Made by a program: the position numbers and the translations under genes | Assembly: GCA_047615875.1 (NCBI GenBank) | Contig: JBLHGU010000047.1 | Span: 1-28,974, forward strand | DNA from: JBLHGU01 sp047615875 | GTDB lineage: Bacteria; Pseudomonadota; Gammaproteobacteria; Arenicellales; CAJQKF01 | DNA length: 28,974 nucleotides | Reading direction: 5' to 3' | Shown here: positions 1 to 7,735 of the stretch, piece by piece | Position numbering within the stretch: position 1 is the first letter of the stretch | How the letters are laid out: each line of letters opens with the position of its first letter | Notes under the pieces: model-generated | Told to the model about the DNA's origin: nothing | What the model saw: only the letters and a program-made list of their open reading frames with translations | Database searches by the model: none

Positions 1-354
1 GTCGTACAGATAACTTTGTTCTACAATGATTAATTTAGGACTAGCATGATTGAGCAGGAAGTGCAGGCCGCTGTGGCGTAATCGGGTATTGACAGGAATA
101 TGTATGGCGCCAAGCCAGATTAGCGCAAAAAATAGCTCTACGTAATCAATACTATTATCTAGCATTACAGCCACTCTGTCGCCAGCTTGAATGCCAGTTG
201 CTGAGAGCGCGGCCGCTAGCCGACCTGCTCGCACTGAGAGTTCGCCGACACTAAGTGATTGTTGTTGAAACGTGGCGTACAACTTGTCTGGTGCCTGGTT
301 GGCACAGCGTTGCAACAACAACAGCGTTGTGTCGGTGTCACTGATGATTGCCAT
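1..354 (-). CDS. AMP-dependent acyl-CoA synthetase/ligase, N-terminal part (cut by window edge)
   Basis: Reading leftward from the ATG at 354-352, an open frame of 118 codons runs off the window edge without a stop. The translation begins MAIISDTDTT and contains stretches typical of the N-terminal lobe of the ANL superfamily: a GDRVAVMLDNS-like strand, then ELFFALIWLGAIHIPVNTR, the usual 'gaioVPLNtr' segment. The AMP-binding and catalytic motifs lie outside the window, so substrate class cannot be told. It starts 20 bases after the stop of the M24-type hydrolase on the same strand, which suggests one leftward operon. A weak GAG-type ribosome site lies before the ATG. Family call is firm; specific role is unknown. 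Confidence 0.8.
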   Translation of the reverse strand, partial: MAIISDTDTTLLLLQRCANQAPDKLYATFQQQSLSVGELSVRAGRLAAALSATGIQAGDRVAVMLDNSIDYVELFFALIWLGAIHIPVNTRLRHSGLHFLLNHASPKLIIVEQSYLYD

Positions 355-374
355 TTAATTTCGCTCTATTCTGG

Positions 375-1541
375 TTAGGTTGGAATTTCAAACAGCTTTC
401 TAGGGTACTGGGTTAGAACCTCGCAACCATCATTGGTAACCAGAATGCTCTCGCTAAAGCACATTCCGTATTCATCATCGAATAAAGTTGGTACGCAATG
501 GAAGGTCATTCCGGGTTGTAGAACAGTTGGATCATTTGGTCGTAAAGCGAGAAATCTGCCCTCTGACCAATTAGGTGGAAAACCAATGCCAATGGCATAC
601 CCTGTTCGATGCGCAAAGCTGCCAGTAACGGCCTGTTGTTCAGTAATTTTTCGGCAGGCCTCATCTACTTCTGCAGAGATAGCACCGGGTTTGATTGTCT
701 CTATTGCTTTCTCCAGTACAGCAATAATGACAGCCGCCATATCATGTTGTTTTTGGGATGCTTTGCCAAGCACAGCAGAGCGGGCAATCATGGCATGGTA
801 TCGGTCAACGCAGCCCGCCGCTTCGAGTAATACCACGTCTCCCTCAATCAATCTGCGTCGTTTCCACATCGCAAAGCATAGAGCAGTTCGTTCGCCACTG
901 ACTACTAATGGTGGGTGGCCTAAATACTCACTACCAGAGGCAATGGACGCATTAAACATTGCAGCGGCTAAGTCGTTTTCTGTGGCGCCTACTTGCACTG
1001 CCGACAATGCTGCATCGAGACCACTTTCTGCGGCTTTCGCAGCGCTACGGATACGTTTTATTTGCTCGGCATCTTTGATCATACGGAATGGCTCAATTTG
1101 ATCATTCCATTCGCCCAGCGTACACTGACTAAGGGCTTTAATTTGGTGATAGTCCCGAACAGTAAGATACCAGGCGCGGGTTTCAAGTCCCACTTCGTCA
1201 GAAGCGGAGAAAAGTTTATTCAAGAGGCCAACCAAAACTTCTACTGGTGATTCGTCGTCGGCAATGGAAACGAAATCAGACAGGGTGGGAGTGACCTTTG
1301 CGAGAAATCCATTGACCTTACGTGATATTAATACTGGATTTCTGTCAGGTAAAACCAACAGACATTGGAAGGTAAAATAGCCGATTGTCTGGTAGCCAGT
1401 GAGCCAGTACATATTCTCTGGGTCGAATAACAGCACAGCACAGAGTTTTTTTTCCTTTAGGTTGTTTTGGATATTTTCTATGCGACTTTGAAATTCGTGC
1501 TCGGCAAAGGGTAGTTCGCTGCCCACCTGCGGGTTTGACAT
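375..1541 (-). CDS. M24-family hydrolase, creatinase / ectoine hydrolase (DoeA)-like, probably metal-independent
   Basis: A 388-residue protein with the two-domain layout of creatinase and prolidase-like M24 proteins: an N-terminal creatinase domain (about 15-150, with MYWLTGY at 44-50) and a C-terminal pita-bread domain (about 160-385). The classical metal ligands appear replaced. The first Asp position of the 'D-x-G' strand is Glu240 (VVLLEAAG), the second falls in YHAMIARS without Asp, and the usual GHG histidine site reads GYAIG (Tyr315). The late Glu364 in FSES is kept. This pattern recalls creatinase and the ectoine hydrolase DoeA, which are M24-fold but do not work as dinuclear metallopeptidases. 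No other ectoine-degradation gene is nearby, so DoeA itself is not claimed. It is divergent from the TauD-type gene at 1646 and leads a leftward pair with the acyl-CoA ligase. Confidence 0.8.
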   Translation of the reverse strand: MSNPQVGSELPFAEHEFQSRIENIQNNLKEKKLCAVLLFDPENMYWLTGYQTIGYFTFQCLLVLPDRNPVLISRKVNGFLAKVTPTLSDFVSIADDESPVEVLVGLLNKLFSASDEVGLETRAWYLTVRDYHQIKALSQCTLGEWNDQIEPFRMIKDAEQIKRIRSAAKAAESGLDAALSAVQVGATENDLAAAMFNASIASGSEYLGHPPLVVSGERTALCFAMWKRRRLIEGDVVLLEAAGCVDRYHAMIARSAVLGKASQKQHDMAAVIIAVLEKAIETIKPGAISAEVDEACRKITEQQAVTGSFAHRTGYAIGIGFPPNWSEGRFLALRPNDPTVLQPGMTFHCVPTLFDDEYGMCFSESILVTNDGCEVLTQYPRKLFEIPT

Positions 1542-1559
1542 AACTTAAATCCAATAATT

Positions 1560-1588
1560 TTCACCCAACTATACACAAATGTTATATC
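1560..1588 (+). promoter_or_regulatory. Possible sigma70-like promoter for the dioxygenase-ligase operon
   Basis: In the 104-base divergent gap between the M24 hydrolase and the TauD-type gene, TTCACC (1560-1565) and TATATC (1583-1588) are spaced by 17 bases. Each matches consensus at four of six positions, so this is a weak candidate. No convincing ribosome binding site precedes the ATG at 1646. Confidence 0.25.
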
Positions 1589-1645
1589 CTTGTCGTAATT
1601 TGGATGCTGAAAAAGAGAAATAATTAACTCCGCAAGCCTAACTTT

Positions 1646-2716
1646 ATGCACAACAAAATCAAACTAACACAGATTGAGGGGCGTGGCTTCGGCGGGATGA
1701 TTGACGCTCGAGGCAGCCAACAACAATTCTTTGATCAGGCATTTGCCACGCCTAGTTTGTTGCCTGATATGTTTGATCAAAGTGGCGGCTTGTTATTGGT
1801 TAAGGGGCTAGAACGCATAGCAGTCGAACCAGAGTGTCTGGTACGGATGAGTCATTTATTTGGCTCGGAAGTAGAGAATTATTTGAACACGCCAACGCCG
1901 CGTAATATGATTCACGAAGATGTTTCAGAAGTCCTGATTATTTCAAATTTGCCGCCCTGCGATCGACAACCACCGCCTAGACCATCACCTGTAACCACAG
2001 ATTCAGGGCGATTACCGGTACAATTTCCCCATCGTTTGAACTGGCATACCGATCAGAGTTTTCGTCGACCACCGCCAGACCTGTCACTATTTTACGGTGT
2101 GATTACGACACCACATGGTCAAGGTCAGACACTATTCGCAGATGGGTATGCGGCTTACGAAGAATTACCCGATCAGTTAAAACAGCAAATTGAAGGACTT
2201 TCTGGGTTGCACGCACTACTGGGCACTGGGCGAACGGAAAAATCGATTTTGGATGGTATTGAGCCGATGAAACTACTGCCCCATCAGACATCTCAACAAC
2301 AGCCGCTGGTCAGAATTCATCCAGTTACTGGCAAACCTGCGTTGTACCTTTGCGAGCGAACCCAAATGGATTGGCTCGACGGTCCTATCGTTGGTATGCA
2401 GCCAGGGCCTGGTGGAGAAGGTGCCAAATTGTTGTACCAGCTTATGTCCCACTATACGGATGCAAAGTATGTTTACGCCCACGAATGGGATGACGGAGAC
2501 CTGGTGGTATATGACAATCGCTGCCTGGTCCATTGCGCGACCTGGTTCGATGCAAAAAAGCATGATCGATTGATGTGGCGTACCACGGTCATGGGTAATC
2601 CCGGTGCCGAATATGAGGGCGAGGCGAGAAGCTGGATTCCACAGCAAGGTCAGGATTTGCTGGAAGGATTAGGCGATGGCCGCTGGGAAAATCTGACCCA
2701 CAAAAATGTTAATTGA
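1646..2716 (+). CDS. TauD/TfdA-family Fe(II)/2-oxoglutarate-dependent dioxygenase
   Basis: A 356-residue cytoplasmic protein of the TauD/TfdA fold. The Fe(II) facial triad is visible: His134 and Asp136 in NWHTDQSF, and the distal His296 in NRCLVHCATW. Arg308, 12 residues later in DRLMWRTT, is the expected 2-oxoglutarate carboxylate ligand, with a second Arg at 312 as in TauD. Such enzymes couple 2-oxoglutarate decarboxylation to hydroxylation of a substrate carrying an acid group or a quaternary amine (taurine, 2,4-D, gamma-butyrobetaine and others). A proline-rich insert at about 103-120 is uncommon. The stop is followed at once by the ATG of the CoA ligase, so the two are almost certainly cotranscribed. 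The specific substrate cannot be read from sequence. Confidence 0.9.
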   Translation: MHNKIKLTQIEGRGFGGMIDARGSQQQFFDQAFATPSLLPDMFDQSGGLLLVKGLERIAVEPECLVRMSHLFGSEVENYLNTPTPRNMIHEDVSEVLIISNLPPCDRQPPPRPSPVTTDSGRLPVQFPHRLNWHTDQSFRRPPPDLSLFYGVITTPHGQGQTLFADGYAAYEELPDQLKQQIEGLSGLHALLGTGRTEKSILDGIEPMKLLPHQTSQQQPLVRIHPVTGKPALYLCERTQMDWLDGPIVGMQPGPGGEGAKLLYQLMSHYTDAKYVYAHEWDDGDLVVYDNRCLVHCATWFDAKKHDRLMWRTTVMGNPGAEYEGEARSWIPQQGQDLLEGLGDGRWENLTHKNVN

Positions 2717-4372
2717 ATGAGCAAGTCATTGAGTGCAGATAGTAATTCAGGTCCTGATCCAGAATGGTGGTCGGAGCAAAATATGCGCAAAATCGAGGCG
2801 ACGCCTTTTCCGCATGATGTGGCTGAATTATTAGATCTCCAGGCAAATCGAACACCAGCAGCGCCCTTTTTGAATTTTTTTGACGATGGTGAAATTCTGA
2901 GCTATGCGGAGGTGGCACAGCTCACAAATCGACTGGCTGCAGCATTTGCCGGTATCGGCATTGGACATGGCTCCCACGTTGCAGTAATGGTGGAAACTAG
3001 CAAAATCTATCCGCTGACATGGTTAGCGCTAGCCAGGCTTGGCGCGATAACAGTGCCGGTGAATTATCGTTTTACAGCCCGGGAAGTGCTCTATGCCTTG
3101 CAGGATTCTGCTGCGGGTTATGTTGTGCTCTCAGAGCGGTATATCGAGTTGCTGGAAAGTATCTGTGAATCTACCGGCATTCGTAATGACCAGATAATTG
3201 TTGTCGGCGAGCCCGTTAAGAAATATCAACATTGGCAAACACTGCTTGATAATCAGCTTAGCGGATTACCAGAAGATTACCGCCGACCTTCGTTGGATGA
3301 CCCGATGAATGTTCAATATACATCCGGCTCTACTGGCCTGCCGAAGGGTGCTATTTTGAGCCATCGATATTGGCTTACATTTAGTCGTAATGGCTCTGCG
3401 CAATTTCAAGACAAACTTAAACGCACGCTAATTTCTCAGCCATTTTATTATGTCGATGCCCAGTGGCTCACATTAATGGCTTGTTGGACAGGTTCCACTG
3501 GCTTTGTTGCCCGAGAAATGCATTCAAGCAAGTTGATGGGCTGGATGAAACAACACCAGCTTGAGTATTGTAACTTTCCTGAAGTGGTGGCCCGTCAACC
3601 GGTAACCGAAAATGACTATGTACCCAGCCTGGTTGCAATGTCCTGTTACAGCCATCGGCCCGAGAATTTTAGCCAGTACGAAAAGCGCTATGGTGGATTA
3701 GCCAGACAAGGGTTTTCAATGACGGAACTTGGCTGTGTCCTTTATATGCCCATGGAAGCCGAGCAAATGACCGGCTCCGGCAGTGTTGGAATACCCGTGG
3801 CATTCCGCGAGGTTGAGATCCGCAATGCAGAAGGCAACGTCGTTGCAGATGATGAACCAGGCGAAATTTGCGTCAAAGGCGATGGTATTTTTCAGGTTTA
3901 CTACAACAAACCAGAAGCTACAGAGAATTCATTCTTCCCGGGTGGATGGTTTCGTACCGGGGATCTTGGGCGTCGCAATAAACAGGGCTGGTATTGGTAT
4001 CTTGGTCGACAAAAAGATATGGTGCGACGCAGCAATGAAAATATCTCAGCTGTGGAGGTTGAACAGGTGCTACGCGGGGTCAATGCTGTTTTGGAATCCG
4101 CAGTGCTACCGGTAGAAGATGAATTGCGCGGTGAAGAAGTAAAGGCCTATCTGATAATCCGACCTGGATTTGAAAAGGATCAAGCATTACTAAATGAAAT
4201 AGTTTCCTTTTGTAAATTGAATTTAGCACCTTATAAAATTCCAAGGTATATCGAGTTTCTTGACGAGTTTCCACGCACTCCCAGTCTGAAGATTAAAAAG
4301 TCCGGTTTGCTCGCATTGAAGCAGGATTTAACAAAAGGTTGCTGGGATCGGGTTGAAGACAGGTGGCGGTAA
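2717..4372 (+). CDS. AMP-dependent acyl-CoA ligase, CaiC-like
   Basis: A 551-residue ANL-superfamily ligase of full length. The ATP-binding P-loop motif is YTSGSTGLPKG at 201-211, the second conserved motif is GFSMTELG at 332-339, RTGD with Asp416 binds the ribose, and the adenylation lysine is expected at Lys525 in SLKIKKSG. It should activate a carboxylic acid to acyl-AMP and then acyl-CoA. The overall pattern (VPVNYRFTAREVLYAL, GRQKDMVRRSNENIS) recalls crotonobetaine/carnitine-CoA ligases, but other short or medium acyl substrates are possible. The ATG directly abuts the TGA of the dioxygenase gene, giving translational coupling. With the dioxygenase upstream and the crotonase downstream it probably acts in a CoA-dependent catabolic route. 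Confidence 0.88.
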   Translation: MSKSLSADSNSGPDPEWWSEQNMRKIEATPFPHDVAELLDLQANRTPAAPFLNFFDDGEILSYAEVAQLTNRLAAAFAGIGIGHGSHVAVMVETSKIYPLTWLALARLGAITVPVNYRFTAREVLYALQDSAAGYVVLSERYIELLESICESTGIRNDQIIVVGEPVKKYQHWQTLLDNQLSGLPEDYRRPSLDDPMNVQYTSGSTGLPKGAILSHRYWLTFSRNGSAQFQDKLKRTLISQPFYYVDAQWLTLMACWTGSTGFVAREMHSSKLMGWMKQHQLEYCNFPEVVARQPVTENDYVPSLVAMSCYSHRPENFSQYEKRYGGLARQGFSMTELGCVLYMPMEAEQMTGSGSVGIPVAFREVEIRNAEGNVVADDEPGEICVKGDGIFQVYYNKPEATENSFFPGGWFRTGDLGRRNKQGWYWYLGRQKDMVRRSNENISAVEVEQVLRGVNAVLESAVLPVEDELRGEEVKAYLIIRPGFEKDQALLNEIVSFCKLNLAPYKIPRYIEFLDEFPRTPSLKIKKSGLLALKQDLTKGCWDRVEDRWR

Positions 4373-4468
4373 CGATAGAGATTAACTATTTTCAAGTAAC
4401 CACCAATTTATGCAGCATAACGCTGCTTAGTACTAAATATAAGTTGCATCTACCAATAGGTGAATAAC

Positions 4469-5536
4469 ATGCACAAAGCGTTGTCCCCAGCGGAGCTGGA
4501 ATTATTAACCCACCAATGTGGAGTTTCTACAAGACTGTGGGGGCGCATGTTTTCTGGTCTCACTGCAGTTACCTTTAGTGAAAAGGGTCACGAGGCCATA
4601 CATAAGTTGTGGTACGAAGTATTGACCTCTCATCAGGACGAACGTTATCACGAGGGGCTGGAAAAACTGGGTATCGATAAAGAGCCCCCAGCAGTCGCCG
4701 CGGCGAAATATCATTACTATACCAATTTAATAGCCGGCCTTTCCATGGAGTACGCCGAAGAGTCATCGCGTAAGGTTTGGGTTCGTTACACTGCACCTAT
4801 GTGGACCTATGATGGCGTGGCGATGATGGCTATGCCATCTGATTTGCGCCGCACGATCCTCGGTGCATGGCATCCACGTAATGGTCAAATGATGGGCTGT
4901 CCGCGACTTGGTTGGGTGGCAACCAAATTTATCATGGAAGGTGACCCCTATGATGAAGGCTATTTTATAGAACATGATCATGATTTAACGCCAGATCAAT
5001 GTTACCGAATTGAGCATGTTACGTCGTCACCGCCTCACGACCCGATAAAGGCGCCGGCTCTGGATGATAACGAATGGCCGGCAGCGCGCCTGGCTAAGGC
5101 ACGACGAAACTTTTCTGCTCGTTACTTTAAGAGTACCGTGGAAGTCCTATATCGTCAGGTTGGTGAGGTAGCCACTCTCAGTTTGATTCAGCTAACTATG
5201 CGCATGCTGGCTAATCAATACACCTATGAGCTATCGAGTAAACTTGACCGACAAGGCGATAGCGCAAGGGATATTGCAAAGTTTTTTAGCGACTTGCTCG
5301 TTTGTTGTGTGTGCGATCATAGTGTGGAAGATGTCTCGTCTACAAAGCAACGCATAACAGTGCGATCGTTTAAGCCTTTCGATGATTATATTGCCGAGAA
5401 TTTGAAACAGGCGTTGTTCGCATTTCAAGAAATGTGCACACGACAAATCAATGGTAATGTGAAAATATTTCGAACTGCTATAAGTCCAAACGAAGAAGTT
5501 TGGGAAATCGAAGATACAGGTAGCTGGCTTTGGTAA
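4469..5536 (+). CDS. Unrecognised conserved-looking protein, 355 residues, in acyl-CoA operon
   Basis: No family recognised. A frame is also open from a GTG at 4460, but AGGTGA at 4458-4463 is a good Shine-Dalgarno sequence five bases before the ATG at 4469, so the later ATG is taken as the start and the GTG is part of the ribosome site. The protein is soluble, with no signal peptide or membrane segment. It has a helical N-terminal part (about 1-85), then an aromatic-rich segment with KVWVRYTAP and MWTYDG (about 103-120), then HPRNGQMMGCPRLGW, a DPYDEGYFIEHDHD acidic/His-rich stretch, and a C-terminal segment with CCVCDH and ending EIEDTGSWLW. The conserved look of His, Asp, Cys and aromatic clusters suggests an enzyme. 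It lies 96 bases after the CoA ligase and 58 before the crotonase, so it may act on the same pathway intermediate. Confidence 0.75.
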   Translation: MHKALSPAELELLTHQCGVSTRLWGRMFSGLTAVTFSEKGHEAIHKLWYEVLTSHQDERYHEGLEKLGIDKEPPAVAAAKYHYYTNLIAGLSMEYAEESSRKVWVRYTAPMWTYDGVAMMAMPSDLRRTILGAWHPRNGQMMGCPRLGWVATKFIMEGDPYDEGYFIEHDHDLTPDQCYRIEHVTSSPPHDPIKAPALDDNEWPAARLAKARRNFSARYFKSTVEVLYRQVGEVATLSLIQLTMRMLANQYTYELSSKLDRQGDSARDIAKFFSDLLVCCVCDHSVEDVSSTKQRITVRSFKPFDDYIAENLKQALFAFQEMCTRQINGNVKIFRTAISPNEEVWEIEDTGSWLW

Positions 5537-5594
5537 CTTTGTCTGTGCTTGATACGAAATATTTCAATTTAACTCTACAACTGAACATTAAAAA

Positions 5595-6359
5595 ATGAAC
5601 GATGACCTAATCTTAAGTAAGCAGGACTCGACTGCAATTATCACTCTTAATCGTCCTGTTAAATTGAACGCCTGGGATACACAGATGCGTCAAGAATTGG
5701 CAGAGATGTTGAGTTCATTAAACGCTGATGACGGTATACGTGCTATCGTTTTAACCGGGTCTGGCGAGCGTGCCTTTAGCGCCGGACAAGACCTCGAGGA
5801 AACCATGGCATTCAGTTCTGGGGAAGACGCACTTGTCTGGTTTATGACCTGGCGTGGATTCTACGACTCATTACGACAACTGGATAAGCCCTGTGTAGCA
5901 GCGCTAAATGGCGTCGCTGCAGGTTCGGCATTTCAGTTTGCTATGCTTACCGATATTCGCATCGGTCATGCCGGGTCAGATATGGGACAACCAGAGATTA
6001 ATTCAGGCATTCCTAGTGTTCTCGGGCCATTGTTGATGGTGCCACGACTGGGATTATCCCGCACCGTGGAACTGGTTCTAAATGGCCGCATGATGGATGG
6101 TGAAGAATGTTATCGAATTGGTTTGATACATCAATTAGTCGAGCAAGAAAAAGTGCTGGAAGTAGCCCTGGAAGCCGCAGCAAACCTGGGTGCTAAACCG
6201 CCAATTGCAATGCGGCTAAATCGCCAACGATTTCGTGAAATGACCCAGGCAGATTTTGATGACGCGTTCGAAAGAGGTGCGGCCATTGAAGCTGAGGCAT
6301 TTGAATCGGGGGAACCCCAACGTGCCATGCAAGCTTTCTTCGAAGCGAGGAAAAAATAG
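5595..6359 (+). CDS. Enoyl-CoA hydratase/isomerase (crotonase) family protein
   Basis: A 254-residue crotonase-fold enzyme of normal length. The oxyanion-hole segments are FSAGQDL (61-67) and NGVAAGSAF (105-113), and the second catalytic segment is GQPEINSGIP (131-140). Aligned by eye with rat enoyl-CoA hydratase, the second catalytic Glu (164 in rat) is kept as Glu134, but the first (144) is Gln114 in AFQFAMLTD. A single-Glu active site is common in isomerases, CoA-ester hydrolases and other family members, so straightforward hydratase activity is doubtful. It follows the CoA ligase and the unrecognised gene, and most likely handles the CoA ester they make. No clear ribosome binding site precedes the ATG. 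Confidence 0.88.
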   Translation: MNDDLILSKQDSTAIITLNRPVKLNAWDTQMRQELAEMLSSLNADDGIRAIVLTGSGERAFSAGQDLEETMAFSSGEDALVWFMTWRGFYDSLRQLDKPCVAALNGVAAGSAFQFAMLTDIRIGHAGSDMGQPEINSGIPSVLGPLLMVPRLGLSRTVELVLNGRMMDGEECYRIGLIHQLVEQEKVLEVALEAAANLGAKPPIAMRLNRQRFREMTQADFDDAFERGAAIEAEAFESGEPQRAMQAFFEARKK

Positions 6360-6377
6360 TCCCAGATAATAACTGAG

Positions 6378-6483
6378 TACGATTTTTGTTTTGACATAAC
6401 AGAATAGTTGACAAGCTCCATTCACATCACCTAATCTCCTATATGCTTATATAGATCTGAATTTTGTTTGCACAAAAATCGTA
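6378..6483. repeat. Perfect 12-bp inverted repeat upstream of the binding-protein gene
   Basis: TACGATTTTTGT at 6378-6389 and its exact reverse complement ACAAAAATCGTA at 6472-6483 are separated by 82 bases in the gap between the crotonase and the importer. Two TTGACA hexamers (6391-6396 and 6408-6413) and a TATATGCTTATATA dyad lie between the arms. It could be a paired operator, a long RNA stem, or the edge of a small lost element. Function not established. Confidence 0.6.
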
Positions 6484-6558
6484 ATTAGCCACCCAACTCC
6501 AGTCTTTGATGCTGTTACTTAAGAGTGGTGTTAATTTAGTGAACCTATGGAGAATACA

Positions 6559-7653
6559 ATGATTAAGTTTCGCCCTACCGTTTCATCCAAAAATGACCTT
6601 GATAGACGATCAGTCTTGAAAGGTGCAGTGGCAGGTGCCGCTGTTATGACCTTCCCCGCTATTGTGCGCTCTGCCGACGACCGCAAAATAGTATGTCGCG
6701 ATCCCGGTGGTCCCTTTACGCCAGGATTTGCCGCCGCTTACTATGATGATTTTGAAAAAGAGTCGGGAATAAAAGCGGTTGGTGTTCAAGGAGACCACGA
6801 GCCTACTGGTTTGATCAAGGCAATGGTTGAAACCAAAACCTACACTTGGGATTGTGCCTTACTGAGTAATTCATCGCATCAGGTTGTGGCTAACGCTGGT
6901 TTTCTTGCCCCTGTATATGGCGCTGGTGGACCTGGTCCAAATATGAGCAGGATTCCTGAAACCATGCGCAGTGAATTTATCTCTGGCAACGATGTATATG
7001 CGACACTGATGTGTTATCGCACTGATACTCCGCTGTCTAAAAACCCGCCAGCAAACTGGGTCGACTTCTGGAATACAGGTACACACCCAGGTAGTCGTTC
7101 AATGCATAAACATCCCTATGACACATTGGAATTTGCATTGATGGCCGATGGTGTTGCCCCAGGCGACATCTATCCAATTGACGCAGACCGTGCCTTTAAT
7201 AAATTAGACCAAATCAAAGAAGCGGTTGATGTATGGTGGACCGGTGGTGCGCAAACTTCTCAGTTATTAAAAACTGGCGAAGTAGACATGTTATACACCT
7301 GGAACGGTCGTGCACAGGTTGCCATTGATGATGGTGCCCCGGTGGAAATGGTCTGGGATGGTGCAGTTTGGGCTTTTGAGGGTTGGAGTATATTAAATGG
7401 CGGTCCTAATGTGGATCTTTGCAGGCAGTTTATTGAGTATGCTGCTGAAGGCGCACGTCAGGCTAAATTCACCCCCCATGTTGCCTACGGACCGACTAAT
7501 CCAGATGCTTATGCAACGATCGATTCTGATAGAGCAAAAGTGCTGCCTACTAACCCAAAATATTTGCCTGGCATGTTACCAGCCAATACAGAGTTCTGGG
7601 GTGAGCACAAAGATGCACTAACCGAACGTTTCAATAACTGGCTGCTAAGCTAA
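6559..7653 (+). CDS. ABC transporter substrate-binding protein, PotD/polyamine type, Tat signal
   Basis: A periplasmic binding protein of about 364 residues. An in-frame ATG exists at 6547, but GGAG at 6549-6552 lies six bases before the ATG at 6559, so that start is preferred. The N-terminus has a twin-arginine motif (DRRSVLKG) followed by a hydrophobic stretch ending FPAIVRSAD, which indicates Tat export and cleavage near Ala-Asp. The mature part has the extracellular solute-binding fold of the PotD/PotF group, with segments such as FEKESGI and TGEVDMLYTWNGRA. The next genes encode the matching ATPase and permease. The group binds polyamines and other cationic or zwitterionic amines as well as some carboxylates, so the ligand is open. 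A hairpin behind the gene may make it more highly expressed than its partners. Confidence 0.88.
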   Translation: MIKFRPTVSSKNDLDRRSVLKGAVAGAAVMTFPAIVRSADDRKIVCRDPGGPFTPGFAAAYYDDFEKESGIKAVGVQGDHEPTGLIKAMVETKTYTWDCALLSNSSHQVVANAGFLAPVYGAGGPGPNMSRIPETMRSEFISGNDVYATLMCYRTDTPLSKNPPANWVDFWNTGTHPGSRSMHKHPYDTLEFALMADGVAPGDIYPIDADRAFNKLDQIKEAVDVWWTGGAQTSQLLKTGEVDMLYTWNGRAQVAIDDGAPVEMVWDGAVWAFEGWSILNGGPNVDLCRQFIEYAAEGARQAKFTPHVAYGPTNPDAYATIDSDRAKVLPTNPKYLPGMLPANTEFWGEHKDALTERFNNWLLS

Positions 7654-7698
7654 GCTAATTTAGCCTCGTAACCAGAGACGCATATAGGAAAGTGATAT

Positions 7699-7734
7699 TA
7701 GTGCACTCTTCGAGTGCACTATTTATTTTTAAAT
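7699..7734 (+). terminator. Hairpin with T-rich tail between binding-protein and ATPase genes
   Basis: A perfect 10-bp stem (TAGTGCACTC at 7699-7708 against GAGTGCACTA at 7712-7721) closes a three-base loop and is followed by TTTATTTTTAAATT. It has the form of an intrinsic terminator or an mRNA-stabilising hairpin. It sits 15 bases before the ATPase ATG, and no ribosome binding site is visible in between. A leaky stop here would give excess binding protein over membrane components, as is usual in importer operons. Confidence 0.7.
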
Positions 7735-7735
7735 T

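Noticed and set aside
433..1101. A 222-codon open frame on the plus strand
   Set aside because: It lies wholly opposite the well-supported M24-type gene, and its translation shows no recognisable domain; it is a shadow frame.
4412..4426. GCAGC-ATAAC-GCTGC hairpin between the CoA ligase and the unknown gene
   Set aside because: The stem has only five pairs and no T-tract follows, so it is not a convincing terminator.
1646..6359. Calling this a carnitine (cai) operon
   Set aside because: Only the ligase and crotonase resemble Cai proteins; the CoA transferase, acyl-CoA dehydrogenase and BCCT transporter are missing.
6391..6437. TTGACA repeats as -35 boxes for the importer operon
   Set aside because: The best -10 partner (TAATCT at 6432) matches only three of six positions, so no promoter is called.
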